Source of the DNA: a virus
IMG/VR virus record: IMGVR_UViG_3300046011_003581
Location: 1-50,416 of that record
Length of the DNA: 50,416 nucleotides
Reading direction: 5' to 3' (one strand)
Part shown: piece after piece, positions 32,161 through 40,835 of the stretch
Numbering within the stretch: position 1 is the stretch's first letter
Layout of the letters: each line of letters begins with the position of its first letter
Position numbers and translations under genes: made by a program
Notes under the pieces: generated by a model
Database searches by the model: none
The model's input: only the letters and a program-made list of their open reading frames with translations
What the model was told of the DNA's origin: nothing

Positions 32161-32905
32161 GTGCGCGAAGGGAGTGGCCGAAGTGACCGACGCAACGCGG
32201 GACGGCGGGGATGGGGGAGTGAGGATTGTGTGCGGGGACTGCCGGGACGTGATGCGCGGGATGGATGCCGCGAGTGTTGACTCCATCGTGACGGACCCGC
32301 CATACGGACTGTCGTTCATGGGTAAGGGATGGGACCACGGCGTTCCTGGTGTGGAGTTCTGGGTTGAGGCGTTGCGCGTTGCGAAGCCGGGGGCGCACCT
32401 GTTGGCGTTCGGCGGGACGCGGACGTTTCATCGGCTGGCCTGCGCGATCGAGGACGCGGGGTGGGAGATTCGGGATACCGTCATGTGGGTGTACGGGAGC
32501 GGGTTCCCGAAGTCGCTGGACGTGAGCAAGGCGATTGACAAGGCGGCGGGGGCAGAGAGGACGGAAGTTGTCGGGACACGCCACCGCACCGTCAAGCCAA
32601 CCGCCCTGATGCGCTACCTCTGCCGCCTCGTCACACCACCCAACGGAACCATACTTGACCCGTTCATGGGTTCAGGCTCTACGGGCAAGGCGGCGGTTCT
32701 GGAAGGTTTCTCGTTCATCGGAGCCGACAAGGAGCAGGAGTATTGCGACATAGCGAAGGCCAGGATCGAGGCGGCGTCCACCACCCCCTCCCACAGTAGG
32801 CACAATTCACGGTTGCACACCCCGCAACCCGCCCCGCACGATAGCGGCAACGAACCCGGCGAAGCGCCTCTACCACCGCGAGACATGACGCATGGCCCAG
32901 ACTGA
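32141..32905 (+). CDS. DPPY-type adenine/cytosine-N DNA methyltransferase with missing central part
   Basis: 254 residues, ATG 32141, GGAG five bases upstream. Motif IV TDPPYGLSF (Asp52-Tyr55) comes before motif I LDPFMGSGSTG (Asp173), the beta-type order. The start IVCGDCRDVM and the end FIGADKEQEYCDIAKARIE are typical of the phage D21-like group. Relatives I remember carry about 100-150 residues (target recognition) between the GAER segment and TVKPTALM. Here the protein goes from GAERTEVVG almost straight to TVKPTALMRYLCRLV, so that domain is absent. It may be a natural miniature enzyme or inactive. It lies between terminase and portal and overlaps the portal gene by 14 bases. Confidence 0.85.
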   Translation: MNPWLGRCAKGVAEVTDATRDGGDGGVRIVCGDCRDVMRGMDAASVDSIVTDPPYGLSFMGKGWDHGVPGVEFWVEALRVAKPGAHLLAFGGTRTFHRLACAIEDAGWEIRDTVMWVYGSGFPKSLDVSKAIDKAAGAERTEVVGTRHRTVKPTALMRYLCRLVTPPNGTILDPFMGSGSTGKAAVLEGFSFIGADKEQEYCDIAKARIEAASTTPSHSRHNSRLHTPQPAPHDSGNEPGEAPLPPRDMTHGPD

Positions 32906-34961
32906 CACATCCGGCGAACGCAACCCAGTGGCGGAGTTCCTTCTTGGCACGATCCTCACGGCCGCGAAGGCGAACCGCGCCGACGTGGAGAAGAAGTGGA
33001 ACCGGAACCGGGCGATACGCCACGCGGACCCGGACCTTGACCCCACCGGGACGTGGAAGAAGCGCGAGCGCAAGGGCAAGTGGAAGTCGGACACGTTCAT
33101 TTCCATCGGCCGGCAGAAGCACATCGCCGCGTACTCCATCGCCTCCGACGCCATTTTCAAGGACGGGCGCATCCCGTTCCAGGTGCTCGTGAACGACGAG
33201 GGCGAGCCCACCGAGGCTATGCAGATGGATCCCGCCATGGCGGAGTTCGCGGACAATCAGGTCGAGTGGGAGCAGGCCCGGATGAATCGCCAGCACCGGG
33301 CGTCGCGGGCCGTCGAGGAGATGTGCGCCGCGCTGGACGACAACCTGACCTACGGCGAGTGCTGGGGGCACGCCTACGTCGCGCAGGAAGAGATGCAGCG
33401 GCGCGTTCCGGTTGCCCCCGGCGTCATGCAGACCGTCACTGAGTCCCGCGACATGCTCGCCTTCGAGCACGTTTCCCCGTGGGAGATGTACTTCGACATG
33501 GAGGCCGGGCGCGACCACGAAACCTGGGCGTACTGCGTGCGCGAGCAGCAGAAGTCCTCGTTCGACATCGCTAACATGGCCGCGGGTGGTGCGCCGTTCA
33601 ATGCCGCGGCGCTGCGTCGCGTGCTGGAATCAGGCGAGGGCAAGGCGACACCGGCTGCCGGATCGGCAGAGAACGTCGTCTCCCCGAAGCTGCGCGAGCT
33701 GCCGCAGAGGCTCAAGAACGTGTGGGTTCGCGAGTTCTGGGCGCTGGTGCCGACGAAGAAGCTCGCCGCGTTCGAGCGCAAGTGGATGGCTGAGACAGAG
33801 TCGGGCGCGAACCTTGACGGGGTGCAGTCGCCCGCGGCCGATGCCGCCGACGGCGCCGACGAGCCGCGCGACTGGGAGCAGGCCCGCGTGTGGGCCATCA
33901 CCGCGGGCAACGAGATCATCGCCTACCTGCGCGACCCTGGGCCGCTGCGCTACCGCCGCGTGGAGTGGGAGCCGAACAACGACAAGCAGGGCGGCGTCGG
34001 CGTCGCGGACAAGATGGAGTTTGTCACCAAGGTCATCAACGGCATGGTGCGCAGCTACGAGAACAACGCGAAGCTGCTTTCCAACCTCGTCGCGGCCGTG
34101 AAGCGCGAGATGATGGTGACGGATCCCGAGGACGCGCTCGGGGAAGAGGGCGGGCTCATCGAGTTGAGCGAGGATTGCACGGATGCGCGCCAGGCGATCC
34201 AGCAGGTGACGTTCCAGAACATCCTTGCCCCACTCATCGAGGGCATCCGCCTCTTTTTGCAGTTCTCGGACGACGAATCGCAGTTGCCGCGGGCGGAGCA
34301 GGGCACGCAGGGCGACGCTGACGAGACTGCATTCGCGCTCCAGCAGCGGCTTGAACGCTCCGGGAAGTACATCGGCAACGGCGTGCGCCGCTTTGACGGC
34401 ATGATCGAGTGGTACGTCGGCCAGCAGTGCGACTTCAACCAGGGCAACCCGGATGAGAAGACCGGCAAGGGTGACTTCCGCGTCATCGCGACGGGATTTA
34501 CGAGCTTCCAGAATCAGGTGGTGAGGCTGAACAAGCTCCTTCAGACCCTCAATACCATCGTCGCCTCGCCGGAACTGAGCCGGATGCACAAGCTCCAGTG
34601 GCTCCTGCGCGAAATCTACAAGGCGCAGGACATCGACCCGGATCAGTTGCTCAAGAACCCGGACGAACTGGCCGCCGACGACCAGGCCCAGCAGCAGAGC
34701 GAGCAGAACCAGATGGCGATTGCCATGCTCAAGGCGCAGGTCGCCGCCGCCGAGGCCAAGGCGCGCAAGGACGACGCCAGCGCGCAACAGATTCTCGCCA
34801 GCATCGAGACCACGAAGCAGACGGTGAACACGAGCCGCGCGAAGGCCGTGGTTGAGATCGAGGACAAGATTGCGGCGCGCAATGCGCCGAAGGACGCAGT
34901 GAAGGCTGGAGGAAAGGGCACCACAAACGCAAAGGGCCGAGAGCCCACAGCAGGAGGGTGA
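32892..34961 (+). CDS. Portal protein
   Basis: 689 residues from ATG 32892. Size, position after the terminase, and shape identify it: an N-terminal helical/wing region, a beta-rich clip/stem region with YENNAKLLSNLVAAVKREMMV and RQAIQQVTFQNILAPLIEGIRLFL, a segment resembling the conserved G-T-x-x-x-A/E part of portals (EQGTQGDADETAFALQQRLERS), and a long C-terminal coiled coil rich in Ala/Gln/Lys (about 610-670). It is at the long end of the podovirus portal range. It would form the dodecameric entry vertex, with DNA pumped through it by TerL. The next gene begins two bases later. Confidence 0.85.
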   Translation: MAQTDTSGERNPVAEFLLGTILTAAKANRADVEKKWNRNRAIRHADPDLDPTGTWKKRERKGKWKSDTFISIGRQKHIAAYSIASDAIFKDGRIPFQVLVNDEGEPTEAMQMDPAMAEFADNQVEWEQARMNRQHRASRAVEEMCAALDDNLTYGECWGHAYVAQEEMQRRVPVAPGVMQTVTESRDMLAFEHVSPWEMYFDMEAGRDHETWAYCVREQQKSSFDIANMAAGGAPFNAAALRRVLESGEGKATPAAGSAENVVSPKLRELPQRLKNVWVREFWALVPTKKLAAFERKWMAETESGANLDGVQSPAADAADGADEPRDWEQARVWAITAGNEIIAYLRDPGPLRYRRVEWEPNNDKQGGVGVADKMEFVTKVINGMVRSYENNAKLLSNLVAAVKREMMVTDPEDALGEEGGLIELSEDCTDARQAIQQVTFQNILAPLIEGIRLFLQFSDDESQLPRAEQGTQGDADETAFALQQRLERSGKYIGNGVRRFDGMIEWYVGQQCDFNQGNPDEKTGKGDFRVIATGFTSFQNQVVRLNKLLQTLNTIVASPELSRMHKLQWLLREIYKAQDIDPDQLLKNPDELAADDQAQQQSEQNQMAIAMLKAQVAAAEAKARKDDASAQQILASIETTKQTVNTSRAKAVVEIEDKIAARNAPKDAVKAGGKGTTNAKGREPTAGG

Positions 34962-34962
34962 G

Positions 34963-35379
34963 ATGACGGGACAGGAAGTGTTGGCGTGTCTCAAGAAGCA
35001 TGGGACGCAGAGGGCGGCCGCGAAGGCTGCGGGGGTTCCGAAAACCACGTTCCATAACTGGGTTCTGAAGGCGCACGGAATGCGTTCGGCGCCGGATGGG
35101 TCCACCACCGCGGACCCCGCACAGCCAGGAGGATTCAGCTTGCGCGGAGTCAACCTTCTCGAAGAACGCCCACAGGGCACCATCAAGAAGCGCCTGTTCT
35201 CGCTTCGGCGCGGGATGGGCTACAAGCTGGATGACCTCTCGAAAGAGTGGCACATGACCGTCGAGACGCTGCGCAAGCACGCCAAGGATTACAACGCACT
35301 CCGGTACGTCGAGTTGACGCCGGGTGAGTACGTCGCGTGCATCGTGCATCCCGACACCGTGAAGGAAGGTGCAGCATGA
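34963..35379 (+). CDS. HTH DNA-binding protein
   Basis: 138 residues, GCAGGAGGGTGAG upstream. Two HTH-like segments: TQRAAAKAAGVPKTTFHNWVLKA (about 15-37) and KLDDLSKEWHMTVETLRKHAKDY (about 87-110). The Pro/Gly-rich middle separates them. It overlaps the phosphoesterase gene by four bases; this HTH plus phosphoesterase pair is a recurrent phage cassette. It may regulate late genes or target the phosphoesterase to DNA. Confidence 0.7.
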   Translation: MTGQEVLACLKKHGTQRAAAKAAGVPKTTFHNWVLKAHGMRSAPDGSTTADPAQPGGFSLRGVNLLEERPQGTIKKRLFSLRRGMGYKLDDLSKEWHMTVETLRKHAKDYNALRYVELTPGEYVACIVHPDTVKEGAA

Positions 35380-36377
35380 GCGACGCCGTAGACATCAAGG
35401 GCAAGATCGTCACTGGTGACGCCGCGATGGAGAAGGTCATCGAGGCGCAGGCGCGCATCAACGCCTCCAAGCGCCTGAGCGACGCGCTGAAGAAGGACCG
35501 CGACGAACTGCTCGCGGAGTACACCGACCTGCGCAACGCCCGGAAGGTTCCCGTCTCGCCTGCGAAGGCGAAGCGCACCGGAAAGGCCGAAACCGTGCGC
35601 GTGTCGTTCGGCGACGTTCACGGCATGATGATGGACCGCGACGCCATCGGAGCCATGCTGCGTGACGTGAAGACGCTGAACCCGGACGAGATCATCCTCG
35701 GGGGTGACATCGTCGAGTGCGGCGGCTGGCTCGCCAAGCATCAGCCCATCGGCTTCGTTGCGACGTGCGATTACACGTACCAGGAGGACATCGAGGCGGC
35801 GAACACCTTCCTTGACGCACTCCAGCGCGCGGCGCCGCAAGCGGAAGTCCACTACATCGAGGGCAACCACGAGGACCGCGTAGAGCGGTGGTGCGTGGAT
35901 CAGACGATGGCGCACAAGCGCGACGCCGAGTTCTTGCGCCAGGCGTTCGCCCCGCAGTTCATGCTTCGGCTCAAAGACCGCGGCATCGCGTACTACGGGC
36001 GCCACGACATCCACGAGGCGGGTCTCCCGCGCGGCTGGATCCGGCGCGGCAAGATGTTCTTCACGCACTCACTGACGTACTCGAAGAACGCCGCGCGGGA
36101 TGCGGCCAGCGTCACCGCGGGCAACGTGACGTACTTCTGCACGCACCGCGAGGACTCTGCGACCATCGTGTTCCCGGCCGTCGGGATCGTGAAGGCGTTC
36201 AATCCGGGGTGCATGTGTCAGATGCAACCGATCTGGAAGCACTCCAGCCCGACCAGTTGGAGCCAGGGCTACGCTCTGGACTTCATCGCCAAGAGCGGTA
36301 ACTTCCAGCGCATCCACGTTCCGATCTGGCGCGGCGAGTCGCTGGCCGGCGCGATGATCGAGCGATTTAAGTCGTAG
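35376..36377 (+). CDS. Calcineurin-like metallophosphoesterase
   Basis: 333 residues from ATG 35376 (ATGA overlap, GGAAGG upstream). An N-terminal helix (20-60) leads to the catalytic order of the family: SFGDVHG near 78-84 (Asp, His), ILGGDIVE near 108-115 (Asp), EGNHED near 163-168 (Asn, His), and FTHSLTYSKNAA near 229 (His). It would hydrolyse phosphodiesters or phosphomonoesters with two metal ions; the true substrate (DNA, RNA, nucleotide) is not visible. It sits inside the head-gene cluster right after the portal and HTH gene. Confidence 0.85.
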   Translation: MSDAVDIKGKIVTGDAAMEKVIEAQARINASKRLSDALKKDRDELLAEYTDLRNARKVPVSPAKAKRTGKAETVRVSFGDVHGMMMDRDAIGAMLRDVKTLNPDEIILGGDIVECGGWLAKHQPIGFVATCDYTYQEDIEAANTFLDALQRAAPQAEVHYIEGNHEDRVERWCVDQTMAHKRDAEFLRQAFAPQFMLRLKDRGIAYYGRHDIHEAGLPRGWIRRGKMFFTHSLTYSKNAARDAASVTAGNVTYFCTHREDSATIVFPAVGIVKAFNPGCMCQMQPIWKHSSPTSWSQGYALDFIAKSGNFQRIHVPIWRGESLAGAMIERFKS

Positions 36378-36425
36378 CCCGGAGCCCGATGGACGAAGAC
36401 TCACAACCCCGAAAGGAGCCGCCCA

Positions 36426-36674
36426 ATGCCACCGATGGACGCCGCCGCAGCGTGCTTCCTCCTTGGCGCATTGAGCTGGGCCATCGCTATCCGCCGAACC
36501 ACGGCCTGCGTGCGCGGGGAGCGGTTTGTGATGTGCTCGCTCTGCGCTCTGGAAACGCTGGTGGCGGCGGCCCCGGTATTCATGGCGGCGACATCGGGGA
36601 ACTATTGGCTTGTGGTATGTGAGGCGGCGGGCGCGGCCGTAGGTGCGGCCGTGGCGAGTCGCCCGAGGGAGTAG
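36426..36674 (+). CDS. Small membrane protein
   Basis: 82 residues with AAAGGAGCC before the ATG. Two or three hydrophobic stretches (ACFLLGALSWAIAI, CALETLVAAAPVFMAAT, VVCEAAGAAVGAAVA) and a basic end. It has the size and two-to-three-helix layout of a holin, although it lies away from the lysis enzyme. A frame at 36389-36622 in another phase is judged a shadow. Confidence 0.6.
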   Translation: MPPMDAAAACFLLGALSWAIAIRRTTACVRGERFVMCSLCALETLVAAAPVFMAATSGNYWLVVCEAAGAAVGAAVASRPRE

Positions 36675-36737
36675 AAGAGGACAGCGCGAGAGACCCCGGA
36701 TTAACCGGAGGCGAAGGCGCGGAACGAGGATGAGAGC

Positions 36738-37346
36738 ATGAAGACAGCACAGATCACCCGCGAGCGAATTGTTCAACTGAAGTCCCACTTCTCGGATGCG
36801 TCCATGGTGACGCCGATGCCCGAGGGGACGTTCCGCGAGCCCTGCCCGCACTGCGGCAAGGACGTGGACATGACGCGCGCGGCAGAGCCGATGGGGCGCG
36901 TGCAGACGTTCAAGTGGCGCGCGGCCCGCAACGCCGAGCACTGCAAGCAGGTCGCGCAGAGCTTCCGCCCCGACATCGAGCGCATCATGGCCGACACCCC
37001 GGAACTGCAGGAGTTCTTCTTCGAGCAGGAGGAGTTGTTCACGCGGTTCCAGAAGAAGGACGCGGAGGGCAAGCCCGTGCCGGCGAACCCGGACGGCAGC
37101 ATCCCGGTGGATGATACGCGCGCCGACGAGATCAAGGCCGCGATGGTCGAGTTGAAGCAGAAGCACTCCCAGGCGATGCGCGACCACGAGAATCGGGATG
37201 CGAACCTGAAGGCGTACATGGCGCAGACCGTCGAGATCGAACTGATGACCGTGGACGTGGACAACCTCCCCCGGAAGATCTCTGGCGACTGGATGCTCGC
37301 CATCGCGGAAATGCTCGAAAACGTGCCCACCGAAGTAGGCGGGTAA
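36738..37346 (+). CDS. Hypothetical head-region protein with CxxC
   Basis: 202 residues, ACGAGGATGAGAGC upstream. A CPHC motif at about residue 35 (only one pair, so zinc binding is uncertain), and a long helical middle with charged residues. It ends with the EVG codons that contain the CGAAGTAGGC motif. No family known; position suggests a capsid assembly accessory. Confidence 0.65.
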   Translation: MKTAQITRERIVQLKSHFSDASMVTPMPEGTFREPCPHCGKDVDMTRAAEPMGRVQTFKWRAARNAEHCKQVAQSFRPDIERIMADTPELQEFFFEQEELFTRFQKKDAEGKPVPANPDGSIPVDDTRADEIKAAMVELKQKHSQAMRDHENRDANLKAYMAQTVEIELMTVDVDNLPRKISGDWMLAIAEMLENVPTEVGG

Positions 37347-37348
37347 GG

Positions 37349-37371
37349 TTTGCAGTTTTCACGGTTGCAAA
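37349..37371. promoter_or_regulatory. Inverted repeat TTTGCA-N11-TGCAAA
   Basis: TTTGCA (37349-37354) and TGCAAA (37366-37371) flank GTTTTCACGGT. The spacer side contains TTCACGGTTGCA (37358-37369), also present at 32806-32817. It lies in the 42-base gap between two genes and could be an operator or part of a late promoter. Confidence 0.35.
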
Positions 37372-37388
37372 TGTGACAATCGAGAAGG

Positions 37389-37679
37389 TTGAATCGTGAC
37401 GTGGACGTGAGGAAGTACATCCCGGCCGGTGCGACGGTTCAATCTCTCGCAACGATGGAGCAGACCGAAGTAGGCAGGATTGTTCTTCATGCGCTCCGCG
37501 TAGAGTCCCAGCGACGCACGAGCGCCCTGAAGCGCAGCCCGAGGGTGAACACCGAGGACATGCGCGAGGACGTGAGGCACAAGCTGGGCGAGATCGAGGG
37601 ACTTGAATGGTTGGCGCGGCTGCGAGCGGCCGCAGTCGAGATGGTCAGCGGGAAACCCGCGAAGGAGGACGAGACATGA
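37389..37679 (+). CDS. Hypothetical protein
   Basis: 96 residues if TTG 37389 is the start; GTG 37401 is also possible. Mostly helical, basic and acidic residues mixed, with a conserved-looking KLGEIEGLEWLARLRAA end. It may be a small head-associated protein. It overlaps the next gene by four bases. Confidence 0.55.
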   Translation: MNRDVDVRKYIPAGATVQSLATMEQTEVGRIVLHALRVESQRRTSALKRSPRVNTEDMREDVRHKLGEIEGLEWLARLRAAAVEMVSGKPAKEDET

Positions 37680-38407
37680 AAAAGGCGATTCTGACGGCTC
37701 TGGTGGTGGCGGCGTTGGTGGGCTTCGTGACGTTCGACGCGAGGGCGTGGGAGACCGACCGGGCGGATGTCGAGCACACCGGCGTTCACGTCTTCAACGA
37801 GAGCGGGTCCGTGGACCTGCGCGGGACGACAAAGATCAGCGGGACAACCCTGACGGCGACGGCGGCGGAACTGAACGCCCTGGAAGCCCTGGGATTCGGC
37901 ACCGTTGGAACCAACGGCACGAGCGTTGTCGAGAGCTACGGAGCTGTGAACAAGACCACGATCACGTTCAACAACACACTGACGGCTACCGACGGAAGCG
38001 CCGAGGGGGAGACGCAGGTTATTTACACCTTCCCGGCTGGGCGCATCTACATCCTCGGCGGGGCGCTGAATGCGACCATCGTAAACACGGCGACCGAGGC
38101 CGACACCAATGACGTGTTCCTGATGGGCATTGGAACGGCGGCCGCGAACGACGACGCCGACCTGAGCGATTCCAACGAGACGGACATCTTTGCTGGCCCG
38201 ACGCTGGAGGCCGGTGCCGTCACGCTGACGAACCAATGGGAAGTCGATATGACCTCCGGCGGTGACACGGTGTTCGATGGTACGTCTACCGCTGTGACCC
38301 TGAACCTGAACATGGGCATCGCAGATGCTTGTATCAAGACCACCGGCTTTTCCGCCGCTGTCACCGGATCCGGAACGGTGTTCTGGATCAACCTTGGCGA
38401 CGACTGA
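37676..38407 (+). CDS. Exported beta-rich protein in the head cluster
   Basis: 243 residues, GAAGGAGGACGAG upstream. Residues 1-24 are a Sec signal peptide (two Lys, hydrophobic core, Ala-Arg-Ala cleavage site). The mature part is beta-rich with many Thr/Gly/Asp/Asn: it has repeats of the GTTLTATAAELNAL type near the N-terminus (a motif common in phage structural proteins), then a domain with IYTFPAGRIYILGGALNATI that looks like a capsid decoration or spike. It lies just before the scaffold and capsid genes. A signal peptide on a protein at this position is unexpected. Confidence 0.75.
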   Translation: MKKAILTALVVAALVGFVTFDARAWETDRADVEHTGVHVFNESGSVDLRGTTKISGTTLTATAAELNALEALGFGTVGTNGTSVVESYGAVNKTTITFNNTLTATDGSAEGETQVIYTFPAGRIYILGGALNATIVNTATEADTNDVFLMGIGTAAANDDADLSDSNETDIFAGPTLEAGAVTLTNQWEVDMTSGGDTVFDGTSTAVTLNLNMGIADACIKTTGFSAAVTGSGTVFWINLGDD

Positions 38408-38439
38408 GCAACGACACCTCCAACAAGGAGACCCGCACC

Positions 38440-39462
38440 ATGGCAGACGATACACAGGTCGAGACCACGCAAGAAGCGCCTCTGAGCGCCGAAGCTGGTG
38501 AGGACATCATCGCCGCCGAGATGGCGAGCGCCGCCCGCGACTACGGCAACCCGGCAACCGCGACGCCCGCGAAGGCGACGCCCAAGCCGGTTGAACCGCC
38601 CTTCGAGGTGCCGCCCGAAGTAGGCGCAGACGGCAAGCCCGAGAAGGTGGACAAGCCCGCGAAGCCCGGCGAGAAGACCCCCGAAGCATCCGCCGACGCG
38701 ATCACCGCTGCCGCGCAGACGGCCATCCAGGCAGAGCAGGACCGGCAGAACGCCGAGACCGTTGCCGCCGCCGCCCGGAAGCTCCAGGAGCAGCAGGCGG
38801 CGGAGGCGCAGAAGGCCGCCGCGGCATCCGGTAGCCCGACGACGCTGGACGTGCAGGCCGCGCTGAAGGAGATCGTTGACGGCGCCGAAGGCGTGACGAT
38901 CCCCGACGTTGACGACGATGGCAGGCCGACTCAGCGCAGCCTCAAGGACTGGGTTGGTACGTATCCCGGCATCACACAGGTCGCCGCGCTCATGGCGTCG
39001 AAGCTGGCCGAGAAGATCGCCGAGAAGCGCTTTGGGGACATCCAGGCGCAGCTTCATCCTCTCGTACAGGCGCAGCAGCAGGCGACGATGGACGCGAAGC
39101 GCGGCGAGGTCTACGCGGCCCTCGCGAAGCCGGAACTCGGAGCCCACGAGGACGCGAAGGAGATCGTGGAGTCCAAGGAGTACCTCGAAGTGCTGGAGAA
39201 GGCCCCGGACGTTATCAAGACGTGCGCGGAGTCGTGGGATCCGGCCATGCAGAAGCTCGCGCTGGAGTGGTACAAAGCCAAGAAGGGCATCAAGAGCGCC
39301 ACCGTGCGCCAGGCTGAGGCCACGCACCGCAAGGCGCAGGTGACGGCCGCGGCTGGCCTGCGCTCGACCGGGAAGCCCGTCGTGCGCGCTGAGAACGAAA
39401 TCTCCGACGAGGAAGCGGCGGAGCTGTTGAGAACGTCCATGGAGGAAGGTCGCAAGGGCTGA
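38440..39462 (+). CDS. Putative scaffold (head assembly) protein
   Basis: 340 residues; ATG 38440 follows AAGGAGACCC. N-terminal acidic, Pro/Ala-rich segment (about 10-110), then a long helical region rich in Ala/Gln/Glu/Lys (110-290), and a charged C-terminus. This composition and its place two genes before the major capsid protein (only the small zinc-finger gene between) are those of scaffolding proteins. It also carries one copy of the CGAAGTAGGC motif in codons for Glu-Val-Gly. Confidence 0.7.
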   Translation: MADDTQVETTQEAPLSAEAGEDIIAAEMASAARDYGNPATATPAKATPKPVEPPFEVPPEVGADGKPEKVDKPAKPGEKTPEASADAITAAAQTAIQAEQDRQNAETVAAAARKLQEQQAAEAQKAAAASGSPTTLDVQAALKEIVDGAEGVTIPDVDDDGRPTQRSLKDWVGTYPGITQVAALMASKLAEKIAEKRFGDIQAQLHPLVQAQQQATMDAKRGEVYAALAKPELGAHEDAKEIVESKEYLEVLEKAPDVIKTCAESWDPAMQKLALEWYKAKKGIKSATVRQAEATHRKAQVTAAAGLRSTGKPVVRAENEISDEEAAELLRTSMEEGRKG

Positions 39463-39689
39463 TGACAACCATCGCGGACAGTTCGTTGCGGAAGTTGGGG
39501 CTGCCAATCGACATCCCCAATATCCCAATCGTCTGCCCGCGGTGCAAGAAGCTGGTTGCGAAAGGTGTTTTAGGACCGGGAACGATGATCCAGTTGCGTT
39601 GCCGGAAAGGATGTAAGGGCGCAGACGGGAAGGCCCTGCTTTTTCCCGTGGTGAGCCTGAGCGGTGGGGTCGAGGTCGATCCCACGTAA
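39462..39689 (+). CDS. Small zinc-finger (Com-like) protein
   Basis: 75 residues, ATGA overlap with the scaffold gene. CPRC near residue 25 and CRKGC near 47 make a four-cysteine site, similar in layout to Com-type translational regulators of phages. It lies directly before the capsid gene, so regulation of capsid mRNA is conceivable. The 90-base gap to the capsid gene holds a GCAGC/GCTGC hairpin near 39733-39747. Confidence 0.6.
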   Translation: MTTIADSSLRKLGLPIDIPNIPIVCPRCKKLVAKGVLGPGTMIQLRCRKGCKGADGKALLFPVVSLSGGVEVDPT

Positions 39690-39779
39690 CGAGTCACGTG
39701 TCCGAAGACCGATGAGTCCGGGACCGTACAGCAGCAGTTCGCTGCGGGACAAACCCGCGTGCGGACGGAAGGAGGCAGT

Positions 39780-40808
39780 ATGGACAACCTCATTGGTTAC
39801 GGACAGGTTGACCGCCGGGTCGGCGTGCAGTGCGTCGGCAAGATCCTCGGCATCAACTACGCAACGCGGCATCTCGACAAGTTCGGGATCGCCACCACCG
39901 CGAAGAAGAACATGGGCGACACGATCAAGTGGCGCCGGTACTTCTCGTTCCCGGTCTCGGCCGCCGAGGCCCCGCTGACGGAAGCGATTCCGCCGAGCGC
40001 CATCCCGCTGACGTGGCAGGACTACTCCGCCGTCCTCCAGGAGTACGGCGCGGTCAGCGAGCTGACGCAGAAGGCCAAGGATCTGCACGAGGACGACCTG
40101 TTCCGCCAGGCGATCGAGAAGCACGGCGAGCTGATGGCCGAAGTGCTGGAGACGATCACGTGGAAGACGCTCACGGGCGGATGCACGAACAAGTACTACG
40201 CCAACGGCGCCGCTGGCCGCACCTCGGTCGATGACGCGATCTCGCACACGGACGTGGCCCTCGTGGTTCGCGGTTTCGGCCGCGTCAACGCGAAGCCGAT
40301 CCGCAACATGGTGGCACCGACCGACAAGGTCAGCACGCGCGGCATCATGCCCGGTTACATGGCGTTCGGCCATGGCGACCTGAAGGACGACATCAAGTCC
40401 TGCAAGGGGTTCGTGCCCTACATCGAGTACGGCTCCCCCGACAACAAGTACGAGGGAGAGTACGGCGCCATCGGCGAGGTCCGGTTCTGCTTCAGCTCGC
40501 TGTATCGGTCGCTTCCCGCGGCCGGCGCGAGCACGGCGGACATGCTGGTCAACGGTGCGAAGCCCTCCGGGGCGAGCGCCTGCGACATCTACCAGATCCT
40601 CATTCTCGCTCGCGAAGCCTACGGCGTAGTCCGTCTGGCGGGCGAAGAGAGCGTGGGCCTGAAGGTCATTCAGCCCGATCAGCTCGATTCGGGCAACCGC
40701 CTGGGCCAGAAGGGTTCCGTCGGTTGGCTGGTTCGCTACGCCGTGGCGATCCTGGACATGCAGAGGCTCGCGGTCCTGGAAGTCGCGTGCCGCCACACCC
40801 CGCAGTGA
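39780..40808 (+). CDS. Major capsid protein, N4 gp56-like
   Basis: 342 residues from ATG 39780, with the very strong GGAAGGAGGCAGT. The pattern APLTEAIPPSAIPLTWQDYSAVLQEYGAVSELTQKAKDLHEDDLF, then an LAEVLE-like helix and a long beta-rich P-domain (IRNMVAPTDKVSTRGIMPGYMAFGHGDLKDDIKS, GEYGAIGEVRFC), is the N4 gp56 family of HK97-fold capsid proteins. Length is slightly under N4 gp56. It is followed by strong hairpins and by a structural gene, and preceded by scaffold and a zinc-finger gene. Expression should be high. Confidence 0.85.
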   Translation: MDNLIGYGQVDRRVGVQCVGKILGINYATRHLDKFGIATTAKKNMGDTIKWRRYFSFPVSAAEAPLTEAIPPSAIPLTWQDYSAVLQEYGAVSELTQKAKDLHEDDLFRQAIEKHGELMAEVLETITWKTLTGGCTNKYYANGAAGRTSVDDAISHTDVALVVRGFGRVNAKPIRNMVAPTDKVSTRGIMPGYMAFGHGDLKDDIKSCKGFVPYIEYGSPDNKYEGEYGAIGEVRFCFSSLYRSLPAAGASTADMLVNGAKPSGASACDIYQILILAREAYGVVRLAGEESVGLKVIQPDQLDSGNRLGQKGSVGWLVRYAVAILDMQRLAVLEVACRHTPQ

Positions 40809-40835
40809 GGTGGATGAGCTGAGGAAGTGAAACCA

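Noticed and set aside
33630-35186. 518-codon minus-strand frame under the portal gene
   Set aside because: High GC makes long antisense frames common; the portal frame has clear family features and the antisense product has none.
38047-39528. 493-codon minus-strand frame under the scaffold region
   Set aside because: It covers two well-supported + strand genes with ribosome binding sites, and its protein is Leu/Arg/Gly-rich noise.
39690-39779. Hammerhead-ribozyme-like string (CCGATGAGTCC ... GGGACAAAC) before the capsid gene
   Set aside because: The invariant CUGAUGA has a C for the second base, the G of GAAA is missing, and the third stem cannot be formed properly. Only a plain hairpin is supported.
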